The translations under genes and the position numbers were made by a program. A stretch of DNA of 64,000 nucleotides from Planctomycetota bacterium. Lineage in GTDB: Bacteria; Planctomycetota; Phycisphaerae; UBA1845. The notes below the pieces were generated by a model. That model ran no database searches and was not told the DNA's origin. It worked only from the letters and a program-made list of their open reading frames with translations. The stretch is from assembly GCA_024276605.1 (NCBI GenBank), contig JAJRWX010000005.1:64049-128048 (forward strand). Reading direction: 5' to 3'. Below, in pieces: positions 52,900 through 63,500 of the stretch (position 1 is the first letter of the stretch; each line of letters starts with the position of its first letter).

Positions 52900-55347
52900 C
52901 TATGTTGTCATTGGGAATGCGGTTTCGGCCAGCACCAAGTGGTGGTGTATCTTGTCGATCAGCTTCTTTCTGTCGATGGGTTTAGCCACATAGTCGTTGC
53001 ACCCGGCCTTGATACACTTCTCACGGTCACTAGACATCGCATGTGCAGTGAGTGCAATAATCGCCCCGGTGTAGCCCTTTCTTCGAAGCTGTCCGGTTGC
53101 CTCATAGCCATCCATGATGGGCATCTGCATATCCATAAGGATGATGTCAAAGGGGTTACCCTTGTCACACGCCAATAGCGCAGCTTCGAGTGCGCGTTCA
53201 CCATCCGTCACGGAGGTGACTTCCGCTCTCGATTTGCTGAGAATACCAGCCACAAGAACTTGGTTGGTCAGGTTGTCCTCGACCAGCAGGATGCGGCAAC
53301 CGTGCAGGTCCGTTAGAATAGCTTGAGCGCCGGGATCGGCTACGGCATCCACCACGGTCGCTGACATAGGGTCATCGAGCATTCTCACGCCATTCAGCGG
53401 CCCGGTATCCACGGTGGCGCGGAAGGTCGTACCTACGCCCAATTCCGTTGCGGCTACGATGATGTCGCCACCGAGCAAATCGGCAAAGCGATGGCTAATA
53501 GCCAAGCCGAGACCCGTTCCACCGAACTTCCTCGTGGTTGAGCTGTCAGCCTGCATGAACGGCTGGAATAGTTTAGCGACCTGCTCCTTTATCATACCAC
53601 GCCCTGTGTCGATTACTTCGAATTGCAGGCACGGTGATTTCCCGTGACAGTCGCCAACAAAACGGGTGACAAGACGAACGGCGCCGGCTTCGGTGAACTT
53701 GACCGCATTGCCAATCAGGTTGATGAGGATTTGGCGCAATCGTATGGGGTCGCTTTGGATGGTTTCCGGTATCGCCCCGATATATTCAATGTTGAAAGAT
53801 ATCCCCTTAGCATCGGCCCGCATACGCATCAGCGAAGCCACCTCGGCGACAATCCGGCACGGCTGGCAGTCCCTACGTTCAATGGTCATTTTGCCCGCCT
53901 CGATCTTGGAGAGATCGAGGATGTCGTTGATTAGGTCCAACAGGTACTCCCCATTGCGGCGGATCGTGTGGGCGCAGTTCAACTGCTCCGACTTAGACTG
54001 GTCACCGTCGAGTATGTTCTCGGCAAAGCCGAGGATAGCTGTCATCGGCGTGCGAATCTCATGGCTCATGTTGGCCAGGAACTCGCTCTTTGCCAGATCG
54101 GCTGCCTCGGCATGTAATTTAGCTTCCATCAACCGTTTCGCATTCTCTTCCAGCTCCTTCCCGCGCACCTCCAAGTCCAAGAAGAGCTTACCGATGTTTG
54201 CCACCATCCCATTGAAGCACCGAGCCAACGCGCCGATTTCGTCTCGAGAGTTGATCTCGCTTCTCACGGACAAATCCCCATCCGCCATCAACGCCGCACT
54301 GCGGGTCAAGTCTTTGATTGGCACGGAAATCGTTCTCGAAAGAAGTATCGTCGTACAGATCAATGCAAACAGGCTGGCCAATCCGATGGCCAGTGACCGA
54401 TCTCTTAATGCATAAACCGCTGCATACGCTTCGGCCGTATCCTGCTTCACAACCATACCTAATCTCAAGTGCGGCAAGTATCTCCACGCGGCCAACACTT
54501 CTTCATTGCGATAGTCATCAAATACGCCCATGCCTTTCCTACCCTGCACTGCTTGCTGAACAGGCATTCCGTATTCAGAACCGATAGACAATTTTCTGTT
54601 GAATCCCGCATCAGGGTCATGTCTTAATGGGTTCAGTAATACGGCATCATTTCCTATTTTCGATGCGATGACCATCTCGCCCGTCCGACCCAACCCGGTG
54701 TAGTCCTGCGTCAATTGATAGATGGCCTGCGTATCCATTTGGGTAGCAAGCAAACCAATAACAACTCCGTGCTTGTATATGGGCGAGGCAACAAATGCCG
54801 CAGGCCTTCCAGAAGGCTCATAATATCTAAAATCGGATACTGCTGTTTCCAGTATGGTTGCGGCCCCTTCAACACTCTTCGCCAATTCCGAATCACGATA
54901 AGGCCCCGTCTTCAGATTTGTCCCGAAATCGCTACCTTGTGTCATCGAAAGTACAATGTCGCCTGACAAAGAAATAAGGTACACGTCATAATAATCAAGG
55001 GCTTCCATATGGAACATGAGAAAGGACTTAAGCTCGCTTTCCATGTCCGCGTATTCCGCCGACTCCGCTCCGTTGGTCTCGTATGTCAAAACAAGTTTTG
55101 TCGTGGCGTTGACGATGGTAGGGCTATGCGCAAGAGACTCTACATCTTTTCTTCTTGTATCAAAATACATATTGATGTGATTAGCTTTTGTTTCAGCATA
55201 GGCATCCAGATTGCGCGAGATTTCCTTCGTCATCATCTGAACCGAATTTTTGTAGCTCAGATAGCCGATAATGATCGAAGGCGTCAACCCTGCTAGCAGG
55301 AGAAAGCATGTCAACCTTACCGCGATAGTCACCCTCATAACAAACAT
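52900..55347 (-). CDS. Hybrid sensor histidine kinase with Cache, HAMP and receiver domains
   Basis: 815 residues. An N-terminal membrane segment (AVRLTCFLLLAGLTPSIIIG) precedes a large extracytoplasmic double-Cache-type sensor (~35-320; DVYLISLSGDIVLSMTQGSD, GVVIGLLATQMD, RLGMVVKQD). A second membrane segment (~323-345) leads to a HAMP domain (VPIKDLTRSAALMADGDLSV). HisKA has H429 in FLANMSHEIRTPM, the HATPase follows (GNAVKFTEAG, GTGLGLAISHRF), and the receiver has D739 in ILMDMQMPIMDG. There is no Hpt. It lies 3 nt downstream of the UrtA-like gene, so the two are surely co-expressed. Its last ~520 residues and even the 3' flank resemble the kinase at 57243. Confidence 0.93.
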   Translation of the reverse strand: MFVMRVTIAVRLTCFLLLAGLTPSIIIGYLSYKNSVQMMTKEISRNLDAYAETKANHINMYFDTRRKDVESLAHSPTIVNATTKLVLTYETNGAESAEYADMESELKSFLMFHMEALDYYDVYLISLSGDIVLSMTQGSDFGTNLKTGPYRDSELAKSVEGAATILETAVSDFRYYEPSGRPAAFVASPIYKHGVVIGLLATQMDTQAIYQLTQDYTGLGRTGEMVIASKIGNDAVLLNPLRHDPDAGFNRKLSIGSEYGMPVQQAVQGRKGMGVFDDYRNEEVLAAWRYLPHLRLGMVVKQDTAEAYAAVYALRDRSLAIGLASLFALICTTILLSRTISVPIKDLTRSAALMADGDLSVRSEINSRDEIGALARCFNGMVANIGKLFLDLEVRGKELEENAKRLMEAKLHAEAADLAKSEFLANMSHEIRTPMTAILGFAENILDGDQSKSEQLNCAHTIRRNGEYLLDLINDILDLSKIEAGKMTIERRDCQPCRIVAEVASLMRMRADAKGISFNIEYIGAIPETIQSDPIRLRQILINLIGNAVKFTEAGAVRLVTRFVGDCHGKSPCLQFEVIDTGRGMIKEQVAKLFQPFMQADSSTTRKFGGTGLGLAISHRFADLLGGDIIVAATELGVGTTFRATVDTGPLNGVRMLDDPMSATVVDAVADPGAQAILTDLHGCRILLVEDNLTNQVLVAGILSKSRAEVTSVTDGERALEAALLACDKGNPFDIILMDMQMPIMDGYEATGQLRRKGYTGAIIALTAHAMSSDREKCIKAGCNDYVAKPIDRKKLIDKIHHHLVLAETAFPMTT

Positions 55348-55350
55348 CCT

Positions 55351-56613
55351 CTACGATCGCGGATTCGCCCAACTCCGGCCCCAGTCTTCATAGATATCTC
55401 GAAGAAACGCTTGCCATTCCAACTTGGTTCTTGTACGAGGGTAAGGAATCGGCTGAATCGGTTTCTTTGAATCCCACACAATCTCGAATTGCCCATCTTT
55501 CTTGATCTTCCCGATCCTGACAGTCTTCCATATGTGCTGATTTTCCGGATCGACATAAACAAGCCCACCGGGCGCATCAATACTCTGGTTGCTTATAGCC
55601 CTGCGCACTTCATTCACATCATCCGTGCCGGCATCTATCACTGCATGTGCCCAAAGATTCACCGAGGTATAGGCGGCTTCCATCGAGTCGGCGACGGGCC
55701 TGTCGGCCCCGTATTTCTTCTTGAAGCTACGTACAAAGCGATGATTCAAGTCCCTGTCTACGCTTTGAAAATAGTTCCAGCAGGCATAGTGCCCCACCAT
55801 GTTCTCGGAGTCCAATGAACGGAGTTCATTTTCAGCAATACTGAATGACATAACCGGTATCGTTTCAGACCCGACACCGTCATGTTTCAGCTCTTCAAAA
55901 AACGGGACATTGCTATCACCGTTAATCGTATTCAGAATGACATCCGGTCTAACCTCTCGTATCTTGTGAATCACATCGTCGACATCAGTGCTGCCGAGCA
56001 ACAAGTATTCCTCTCCTACAATTTCCGCGCCTAATGCCGTTGCATAGTCTCGTATAATCGCATTAGCCGTCCGTGGGAAAACATAATCGGAGCCTACCAA
56101 AAAGAACCTTTTCCCAAGATTTTCAAGAGACCATTTGACCGCCGGTGCAATTTGTTGATTCGGCGCTGCACCCGTGTAGACGATATTCGGCGATTGCTCC
56201 AAACCTTCATACTGGACGGGGTAGAAGAGCAGGTGATTGTGCTTTTCAAAAACCGGTTTCACTGTCTTTCTACTGGCAGAAGTCCAGCATCCAAAGACGA
56301 CTGATACTTTGTGCACGGTGATCAGCTTCTCCGCTTCTCGTGCGAACGTAGGCCAATCGGATTTGCCATCCACCAGCACCGCCTCAATCTTTCGCCCAAG
56401 AACACCACCAGACTCATTCAGCTCTTCAATAGCCAGCCGAGTTGCATCGACAACGGCTAACTCACTGATGGCCATCGTTCCAGTCAACGAATGAAGAATG
56501 CCAACCTTGATCGGGAATCTCGACATACTGCGGTCTTCACCAACGCCGAGCCAGGATGCTGAGGCAGGTAGAATAATGCAGAGGAACACGATAAGTCCGT
56601 ACTTTTTCATCAT
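55351..56613 (-). CDS. UrtA-like (urea/short-chain amide) periplasmic binding protein
   Basis: About 420 residues from the ATG at 56613 or 56610 (MKKYGLIVFLCIILPASA), a signal peptide; the frame extends further upstream without family likeness. The mature part closely follows UrtA: IKVGILHSLTGTMAISELAV, GGVLGRKIEAVLVDGKSDWP, VVFGCWTSASRKTVKPVFE, LLFYPVQYEGLEQSPN, YTGAAPNQQIAPAV, GSDYVFPRTANAIIRDYA, STINGDSNVPFFEEL-like NTINGDSNVPFFEEL, and DSMEAAYTSVNLWAHAV. No permease or ATPase (urtBCDE) or urease genes are present. It is coupled to a Cache-type hybrid kinase, so it more likely feeds ligand information to a sensor. Urea, short amides or similar are candidate ligands. Confidence 0.9.
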   Translation of the reverse strand: MMKKYGLIVFLCIILPASASWLGVGEDRSMSRFPIKVGILHSLTGTMAISELAVVDATRLAIEELNESGGVLGRKIEAVLVDGKSDWPTFAREAEKLITVHKVSVVFGCWTSASRKTVKPVFEKHNHLLFYPVQYEGLEQSPNIVYTGAAPNQQIAPAVKWSLENLGKRFFLVGSDYVFPRTANAIIRDYATALGAEIVGEEYLLLGSTDVDDVIHKIREVRPDVILNTINGDSNVPFFEELKHDGVGSETIPVMSFSIAENELRSLDSENMVGHYACWNYFQSVDRDLNHRFVRSFKKKYGADRPVADSMEAAYTSVNLWAHAVIDAGTDDVNEVRRAISNQSIDAPGGLVYVDPENQHIWKTVRIGKIKKDGQFEIVWDSKKPIQPIPYPRTRTKLEWQAFLRDIYEDWGRSWANPRS

Positions 56614-57242
56614 GGTGCCGTCATAACGGGGACATTCCGAACCAAACATGCAAGCGCGGCCTCCCAAAGCGCGCACGCCACGGTAAAAAGCCGGATCGGA
56701 TGGCGAACCCTGGATGTTCGTTGATGGCGATCTTTCAACACCACTAACATTTCGCTAACTATTAGAGTATGTCCACACCGCTGTCCCCTTCTAAAAGAGC
56801 TACCGCGGCGATGTGTGGTTCCCATAGCCCCATCGGCATGATTACGGTGCGCCTGGATTCAACTGTGTGCGTAAATCGGTAGGCTGCGTCTATGTCCGAA
56901 ATGATCCACCACAACGGCCTTCGATCTGCGAATTTACGCCTTTTAACTATTCCAACGAGGATCATCACCATGCAATGACTAGCGGATCAGTGCAACTGAA
57001 GCGATGGCCTTGAACATCCCATAAAATCGTTCGTAGCCGTCAACATCAGCCCGGCTGGGCGTGCATGAGCATTGTCCCTAAAGTGACCAATAACATCGCC
57101 CGGTCGAATGTGCAAGGCGCGCAAACGTAGCTTCGAATCCCGTACCGTCCAGTACCTTCGTGTGCTTGTAAAACCCGACCATTTCAACAATCATCAAGTG
57201 TTTACGAAAGCTTCTTTGGTATGTCACAATGCATGCAACGAC
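56614..57242. other. Intergenic leader of the UrtA-like operon
   Basis: About 630 nt. The part near 56840-56905 aligns with 59680-59765, in front of the next kinase (shared CCTGGATTC and TGTCC-A-ATGATCC). The part next to 57243 (57222-57242) matches the flank of the other kinase at 52879-52899. No gene is supported. Confidence 0.6.
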
Positions 57243-59591
57243 CTATGTTACCATAGGGAATGAAGTTTCGGCAGGCGCCAAGTGATGTTGTATCGTCTCG
57301 ATCAGCTTCTTCCTATCGATGGGCTTGGCCACATAGTCGTCGCACCCAGCCTTGATACACTTCTCGCGGTCACTAGACATCGCATGCGCAGTGAGTGCAA
57401 TGATCAACCCGTTGTAGTCCTTCCTACGAAGTTTCCCCGTAGCCTCATAGCCGTCCATCACGGGCATCTGCATGTCCATCAGGATGACATCGAACGGTTT
57501 GTCCTCATCGCGTGCCGTTATCACTGCGTCGAGTGCGATCTGCCCGTCCTTCACGGCAGTGATCTCCGCCCCCGCGTGTTTGAGAATGCCAACAACGAGA
57601 ACTTGGTTCGTTGTGTTGTCCTCGGCTAACAGAATGCGGAGGCCTTGAAGGTCTGACGTCAGGACACGCGCGACACTGCCAGCGGTGTCAGCCACCACGG
57701 TCACCGACATGGGGTCGTCGAGCATTTTCACGCCATGTAGCGGTCCAGTACCTATGGTGACGCGAAATGTCGTACCTACACCTATTTCGGTCGCCGCTAC
57801 GGTGATGTCGCCGCCGAGCAAGTCGGCAAAGCATTTGCTGATAGTCAGGCCAAGCCCTGTTCCGCCGAACGTTCTTGTAGTTGAAGTGTCGGCCTGCACG
57901 AACGGCTGGAACAAATTGGCAACCTGCTTGTGTGTCATACCCCGCCCCGTGTCGATCACATCGAATTGCAAATACGGCAAGTCACATCGATCGACGAAGC
58001 GAGTGACCAGACGAACAGCTCCAACCTCGGTGAACTTGATCGAGTTGCCGATCAGGTTGATGAGAATCTGACGCAGGCGTGTAGGGTCGCTTTGAATGAT
58101 TTCCGGAATCGCCCCGACGTATTCGATGTTTAACGGCAATCCCTTCGCGTCAGCCCGCACGCGCATCAGCGAAGCCACCTCAGCGATGACAAGGCACGGC
58201 TGACAGTCTCCATGTTCAACCACCATCTTGCCCGCCTCAATCTTAGAGAGGTCGAGAATGTCGTTGATAAGGCCCAGCAGGTATTCACCGTTGCGGCGAA
58301 TGGTGTGGACACAATTCAACTTCTCCGAATCGGACTGATCAGTATCGAGCAAGTTCTCGGCAAAGCCGAGGATAGCCGTCATAGGCGTCCGAATCTCGTG
58401 GCTCATGTTGGCCAGGAAGTCACTCTTGGCGCGCGTCGCGCTGCTAGCAGTCTGGCACGCTGCCTCCAGCGATGCATTGACAATAGCGATCTCATGGTGT
58501 CGCGTTTCCAACTCCCTCTGCATCTCGATGCCCCGATCGACCTGTCGCAGCGCAAAATACAGGAATACGACCAATAAGGATGCGATGAATATCGCCATCC
58601 CTAACGACATGACAATCATCCTGTTGAACTGCGCTGTTTCCTCGGACACATCCTTTAAGGCAAATAGCTCGCCCACCTCGACACCCGCCTCGTCGACGAG
58701 AGGAGTGACCAAGACATGCCACGGGTTGCCGTCGATTTCCAAGTCGACCATAGTGCCGTCTTGCCGGGCCTCTCTACCGACGAGACGCCCGGCTGCTTCG
58801 GGAAAGTGGCTCAAAGACGTGTAGATAACGGCATCGGCGGCAAATCGGTTCCAGTCGCCCTCACGGCCCAGCATCTTCATACCCGCTTCCCATGCTTCCC
58901 GCTGTATGAAGGTCTTATGGATGGTAACCGCTAGCTGGATTCCGCGTTCAGTATGAGTACTGTCCAGAACATCTTCAATCTCCTTGCCCAATTCCAGGTA
59001 GCCGATGAGAGTACCGTCATCAAAGATTGGCACCACCACCCGTAGTGTGAAAGTACCCATCAGCCCCAGTTCAATGCCGGAGGCAGTCCGGCTGGTGCGT
59101 TCGGCTTCACGTAACGTGAACCGTTCGATCAGATCCCCATTCTTTTCCGGTTTATGCACGCGCAAGAGATTCACTCGATCAGGGCGGTGAAAGTAGAAAT
59201 GCGTGATCGCATGCTTGGCCTGGAGTTGAACAAACAACGATTCATAGTGTTCCAGCAAGGCGTCACGATCCTGTGCCTGGAGTGCAAGGGTCATATCCTT
59301 GTCACGAATGATGACTCTTTCGATGGCTTCCAGGTTTTTGGATTGTTCAGTTAGAGATGCCTCCAATTCGACGGAAGTCTCTTCGAGCAGCCGTCGGCTG
59401 ACTTGATCCAGGTCATCGTGAGACATGTCAAGCAAGAGAGTGTCGATTCCGCCGACTAGCAACAGCAATACGATTGTCAACGGAACCAATAGGCGACGTT
59501 GGAAGGGCCTGATTGAGGTGTTTCTACCCGACGTTGGCGATGAACCAGTCGTACACCCACCTAGGCGGTTAGTTGGGGGTCTTGGTGTCAT
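57243..59591 (-). CDS. Hybrid sensor histidine kinase with dCache_3-type sensor and receiver
   Basis: 782 residues from the ATG at 59591 (MTPRPPTNRLGG), with AAGG ~7 nt upstream. The frame is open to 59939, but that part lies in the leader shared with the UrtA-like gene. A membrane segment at ~34-54 is followed by an extracytoplasmic sensor. The sensor has FHRPDRVNLLRVHKPEKNGD and GIELGLMGTFTLRVVVPIF, then GYLELGKEI, typical of double Cache 3. A second membrane segment at ~330-355 leads to HisKA with H398 (FLANMSHEIRTPM), then HATPase (GTGLGLTISKCF) and a receiver with D706 (ILMDMQMPVMDG). There is no Hpt or HAMP. Its output partner is not evident; the Hpt of the kinase at 46448 is one candidate. 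Confidence 0.92.
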   Translation of the reverse strand: MTPRPPTNRLGGCTTGSSPTSGRNTSIRPFQRRLLVPLTIVLLLLVGGIDTLLLDMSHDDLDQVSRRLLEETSVELEASLTEQSKNLEAIERVIIRDKDMTLALQAQDRDALLEHYESLFVQLQAKHAITHFYFHRPDRVNLLRVHKPEKNGDLIERFTLREAERTSRTASGIELGLMGTFTLRVVVPIFDDGTLIGYLELGKEIEDVLDSTHTERGIQLAVTIHKTFIQREAWEAGMKMLGREGDWNRFAADAVIYTSLSHFPEAAGRLVGREARQDGTMVDLEIDGNPWHVLVTPLVDEAGVEVGELFALKDVSEETAQFNRMIVMSLGMAIFIASLLVVFLYFALRQVDRGIEMQRELETRHHEIAIVNASLEAACQTASSATRAKSDFLANMSHEIRTPMTAILGFAENLLDTDQSDSEKLNCVHTIRRNGEYLLGLINDILDLSKIEAGKMVVEHGDCQPCLVIAEVASLMRVRADAKGLPLNIEYVGAIPEIIQSDPTRLRQILINLIGNSIKFTEVGAVRLVTRFVDRCDLPYLQFDVIDTGRGMTHKQVANLFQPFVQADTSTTRTFGGTGLGLTISKCFADLLGGDITVAATEIGVGTTFRVTIGTGPLHGVKMLDDPMSVTVVADTAGSVARVLTSDLQGLRILLAEDNTTNQVLVVGILKHAGAEITAVKDGQIALDAVITARDEDKPFDVILMDMQMPVMDGYEATGKLRRKDYNGLIIALTAHAMSSDREKCIKAGCDDYVAKPIDRKKLIETIQHHLAPAETSFPMVT

Positions 59592-60066
59592 ATTCAAACC
59601 TTGTGGGACAGGGCACGCACCGACCATCCACTCGCGGTCACGGCTCAACAGCCGACATACCCATGGATGCATCGACATTATGAGGGTATACCTGGATTCG
59701 ACAGCGTGTGTTGTGGCGAGGTTGCATGTGTGTCCTATATGATCCGTCATCACGACCTCTGGATTCCAGGCGGCGAGACGACACCCGATAACACTTTCAT
59801 GCCGAGCATGATCGCCCGGTGATGGGTGGTTGTGTCTAGTGGGCTTGCGACGTGTCCAACGACAGAGGCCACTTTCCCGAAATACCGGCCATGCACTCCG
59901 ACAAAAACGCGTGCCAGAGTTCAAGCACGTAAGGCGCATTGACCTAGTAGCTGTGCAACGTTAGCGGCTCAGAAGCTCGACGGCACCGCGCTCGGCACAT
60001 GGTTTTCATCTTGCCGGAGCGTGGCGCCACCAAAGCCGCAGACGCCACACTCACCGTTCCTAACAC
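59592..60066. other. Leader of the kinase gene and spacer
   Basis: 475 nt. 59680-59765 is related to 56840-56905. No gene, tRNA or clear terminator seen; small frames on the plus strand are shadows. Confidence 0.5.
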
Positions 60067-60507
60067 TTACGGACAACTCGGCACGCACGTTCCGGTTAGG
60101 CAATTCGTGACGCCGAAGCCGAAGTCGCCGCCGGCGAAGGCGACCACTGCCCGTAGGATGTCATTACTGGCGACAATACCGTTGGGCGTCTGGCCGTCAT
60201 TATCCACGCGCGACAGATGCGGGGCCACAGGGTTAAGTTGGAATTTCTGCACCACACAGGTTATGTCATTCACCGTGACAATCCCATCCGGCGCCGTCCA
60301 TGCTCCGGCTACTAATGCGCCGACCACATCACCGAACTGCCGACTGGCACCAATCTGAGGTGCCGTGGTAAAGATCGATAGTGATGACGAGAAGACGACA
60401 TCATCCGCCGTGGCTTCGATGAGATACTCATTACCCGGCACCACCTCGCAGCCGCGTACATGAATGACAGAATCCGTCCAGTCACAGAACTCAGCCGCAG
60501 TCACCAA
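60067..60507 (-). CDS. C-terminal piece of the giant surface protein (dockerin-like)
   Basis: 146 codons from a TTG just after the TAA that ends the upstream frame, in the same phase. It contains FCDWTDSVIHVRGCEVVPGN and a beta stretch. Two dockerin-like segments follow (DGIVTVNDITCVVQKFQ; NGIVASNDILRAVVAFAGGD), then the tail CLTGTCVPSCP. The continuity of sense across the stop (DAGADGKLS, stop, LVTAAEFCDW) shows this was one protein with the next entry. Alone it lacks a signal peptide. It is probably not made unless the stop is read through or is an error. Confidence 0.7.
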   Translation of the reverse strand: MVTAAEFCDWTDSVIHVRGCEVVPGNEYLIEATADDVVFSSSLSIFTTAPQIGASRQFGDVVGALVAGAWTAPDGIVTVNDITCVVQKFQLNPVAPHLSRVDNDGQTPNGIVASNDILRAVVAFAGGDFGFGVTNCLTGTCVPSCP

Positions 60508-63500
60508 TTAACTAAGCTTGCCATCCGCTCCGGCATCTTGCAGCGTACAACTCACGTACCACGGCGTAGCCGATCCAATACGGGTAACCCGTAAGGCTGT
60601 CATTTGTCCTGCGTTGGTACTGGGATCAAAGGATAGGTATCGATCTTTGGTGAAATCGTGCGGCGCCACCGCGGGCACGGGCGGGGCAATGGTCACGGGT
60701 AATGGTTCAAACTTGGCTGTGCCTACGAGTGTAGGTACGAAACCCGGCGGGATCAGTGTACGGTAGTACACGCTGCAATTGTCCACCGTCACACTCGCCC
60801 CAGCCCCAATGGTCAACGTACCGACATACAACGCTTCTTGTGCACCACGCACATAATCCTCGTTGTCGAAGTTATCTACAAAAGTAACCGTGGCATTGTC
60901 ACCTATATCCACAAGGCCCATAGATACGTTGGTATACGGCGTGCATGTTTCATTGGTACACGTGGGCGTCCCCACTTCACCACACGGTGTCAACGTCTTA
61001 CTACAGCCTTGCAGGGCGAAGCCTTTCATGTCCACGCCCACATCTCTACCGGCCACTTCAAAAAAGTGTGTATCCAACGCTGACAAGGCTATACCGCCGG
61101 TTGACCAATCGAAAGTGAGCGGCGTCGTGGAATGATTTACCACATCACCTTTTACAAGTACTTGCGCTTCGCTAACCGCTGTCGTACTTCTGGCACAATT
61201 TACACTCGTGGTGACCACCACGTTATCTTGTATGCGTAGACTGCCGCCGATGATCACGTTGGGCGTACCCGTTCGCCGACCACCGCCACAACCGTTGGGA
61301 TCAAACTTGGGTGGCGGTGTGACCCCACCGCGAGATGGCAGACAATCCGCCGCCGTCTCCAATGATCCTTTCATGATTAAATCACCGGTCACGTTGAGCG
61401 ACATCTTATCATCGAGCACTAACTCACCACCGTTGGTCCCGGCTGCACAACTACCGCCGCTAATCACCACCGTACCCGCATCAATAGATGCAGCTACGGC
61501 CACGGCCACGGGGTCTTTAGACACCCGACCACCAGCGGCGATTTCCAACGTGTCGGATACATTCAGGCGGCTGAGGCCATCGAGATATACCTTGCCCTCG
61601 TTGCGTACCTGCATGTCGTCCGTGGTGACTACCTGCGTACCTCGGATGAACAGCTCCGCGTTCACCACACCGCGCACTCCCGTCGTATCGCCATTGACTT
61701 CGATCCCACCCGGCAGGGCCGTGGTCAAGTCGCCACCGGACACATCCAGGCTTGAACAACTTCGGATGTTCATGGTATCCACGGTCACATTGGCATCGAG
61801 AATCAACTTGGCGCCGCAACCGTCCAGCGTAGCGCTATAAGAATCTATCGCATTGTTAATAGCCGGCACGCCACCAATCCAGTTGGTTCCGTCCGTATAG
61901 TTGGTGCTGCCGCCACCGCCGATAGCCACTAGGCATTCATCCGGAATGCCATTACCGTCGGTGTCTGCGCTAAACGCGCCAATACAAGGGGATCCGTCGC
62001 AGTCGGTCGAATCCTGACAGTCCATCCCATCGTTGATGCCGCCATTGCATACGCCGGTCAAGTCGCAGAGGTCGGGAATGTCATTGCCGTTGCAGTCATT
62101 ACAGGTGGGGTCGTTAGCCCGGTCGCATAGGTCAATATCACACGCATCGGGGATGCCGTTACCGTTGCAATCAGAACAATCCGGATCGCCCGCACAATTT
62201 GTGATGTCCTCGCTATCGGGGATGCCGTTGAAGTTGCAGTCAGCGACAACTTGCAGAGTCAAGTCCGTGGCGTTGTAATTAAGTTGAAACGCTAGACCAC
62301 TACCGAAGCTACTGCGCTCCACCTGTGCAAAGGTACCCACGCGCGAGGCATAGGTCATCACGGTAAAGGTGTCACCTAAAGTTGGGACGAAGAAAAAGTC
62401 TCGATCGATGACCAACCGTCCATCCAACGTCGCCACTCCGGAAATGTTGATTTGATCGAAACTGCTAGCCGCAATGCCGTCGATCTCCAGGATAAGCTGA
62501 CCGTCGCTACTCTGCGTATAGTCACCCGTAACCGTGAGTACACCCGGCGACGAACCCGGATGGAACCGACCGCTGTTGATATAGTCACCGTCCATGGTGC
62601 CCACACCAAAGACCTGTCCATCAAGGCCAACGCTTGTACCTGCTAAATTATCATCCGTCATCACGCCGCCGTTAGCGATAGTGATATGCGCCAGGCCATT
62701 ACTACCTATCGTCAGGCTACTGGAGTTTTCCCAACGGGCACCCGCACCACTGACCGTGATCTGCGCGGGACTTATAAACGACGAACCTGCAAACGAAGTG
62801 CCGATGTTGGTAGGACCACGCGTGATTAATGTGCTGCCTGCCGAGATATCAATTAGAGCGTTCGGACCGACATCAAAGTTACTTGCAGCACGACCGACCA
62901 TGCGTTGGGTATTACCTGATGCTACTATATCAGTCGGTAAGCCCCACTCATCGCCATCGCTGCCGCCGCGTCGGGCTGGACATGAGAATTCCGCGCACAC
63001 CCGACTATAGTAATACACGCCGCCGAAGACTAAACAATCAGAATCGTAAAGTCCATCTATACACACGCCAGATAAACAACAAACGCCCAATCCTGATGGA
63101 TCGAATGTTTCCACTACCGCGCCGCCGCCAATGCTCATACTAGCCGGGCCGTATTCACCCAGACTAACGCTATTGAAAATGTCCCAACGGGCACTGGCAC
63201 CATCAACCACCAAGGAAGCCGTCCCACTGGCCCAGCCGTCGGCCATGATAGGTCCGCGGGTGATCATCGTGCCACCGGCTTGTACGTCTACAAGGCCTAC
63301 TGATCCGATCACCGATGGATAGCCACTGAGCACCATGATGCATGTTCCGCCTTCGCAATCCCAATCGCCTGTGCATAGTGCGCCGGCGTTAGCGCTGCCC
63401 CCATCACATACCGAGCCGATCATCGGTTCCTGCATCTCCAGCACGCCGCCGCTAGCTACCGTGATTGAACCAGGCCCACCCTCGACACCCACTTGTACTT

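Noticed and set aside
59592-59939. N-terminal extension of the dCache kinase
   Set aside because: The stretch lies in a leader shared with the UrtA-like gene, and an ATG with AAGG at 59591 directly precedes the membrane segment.
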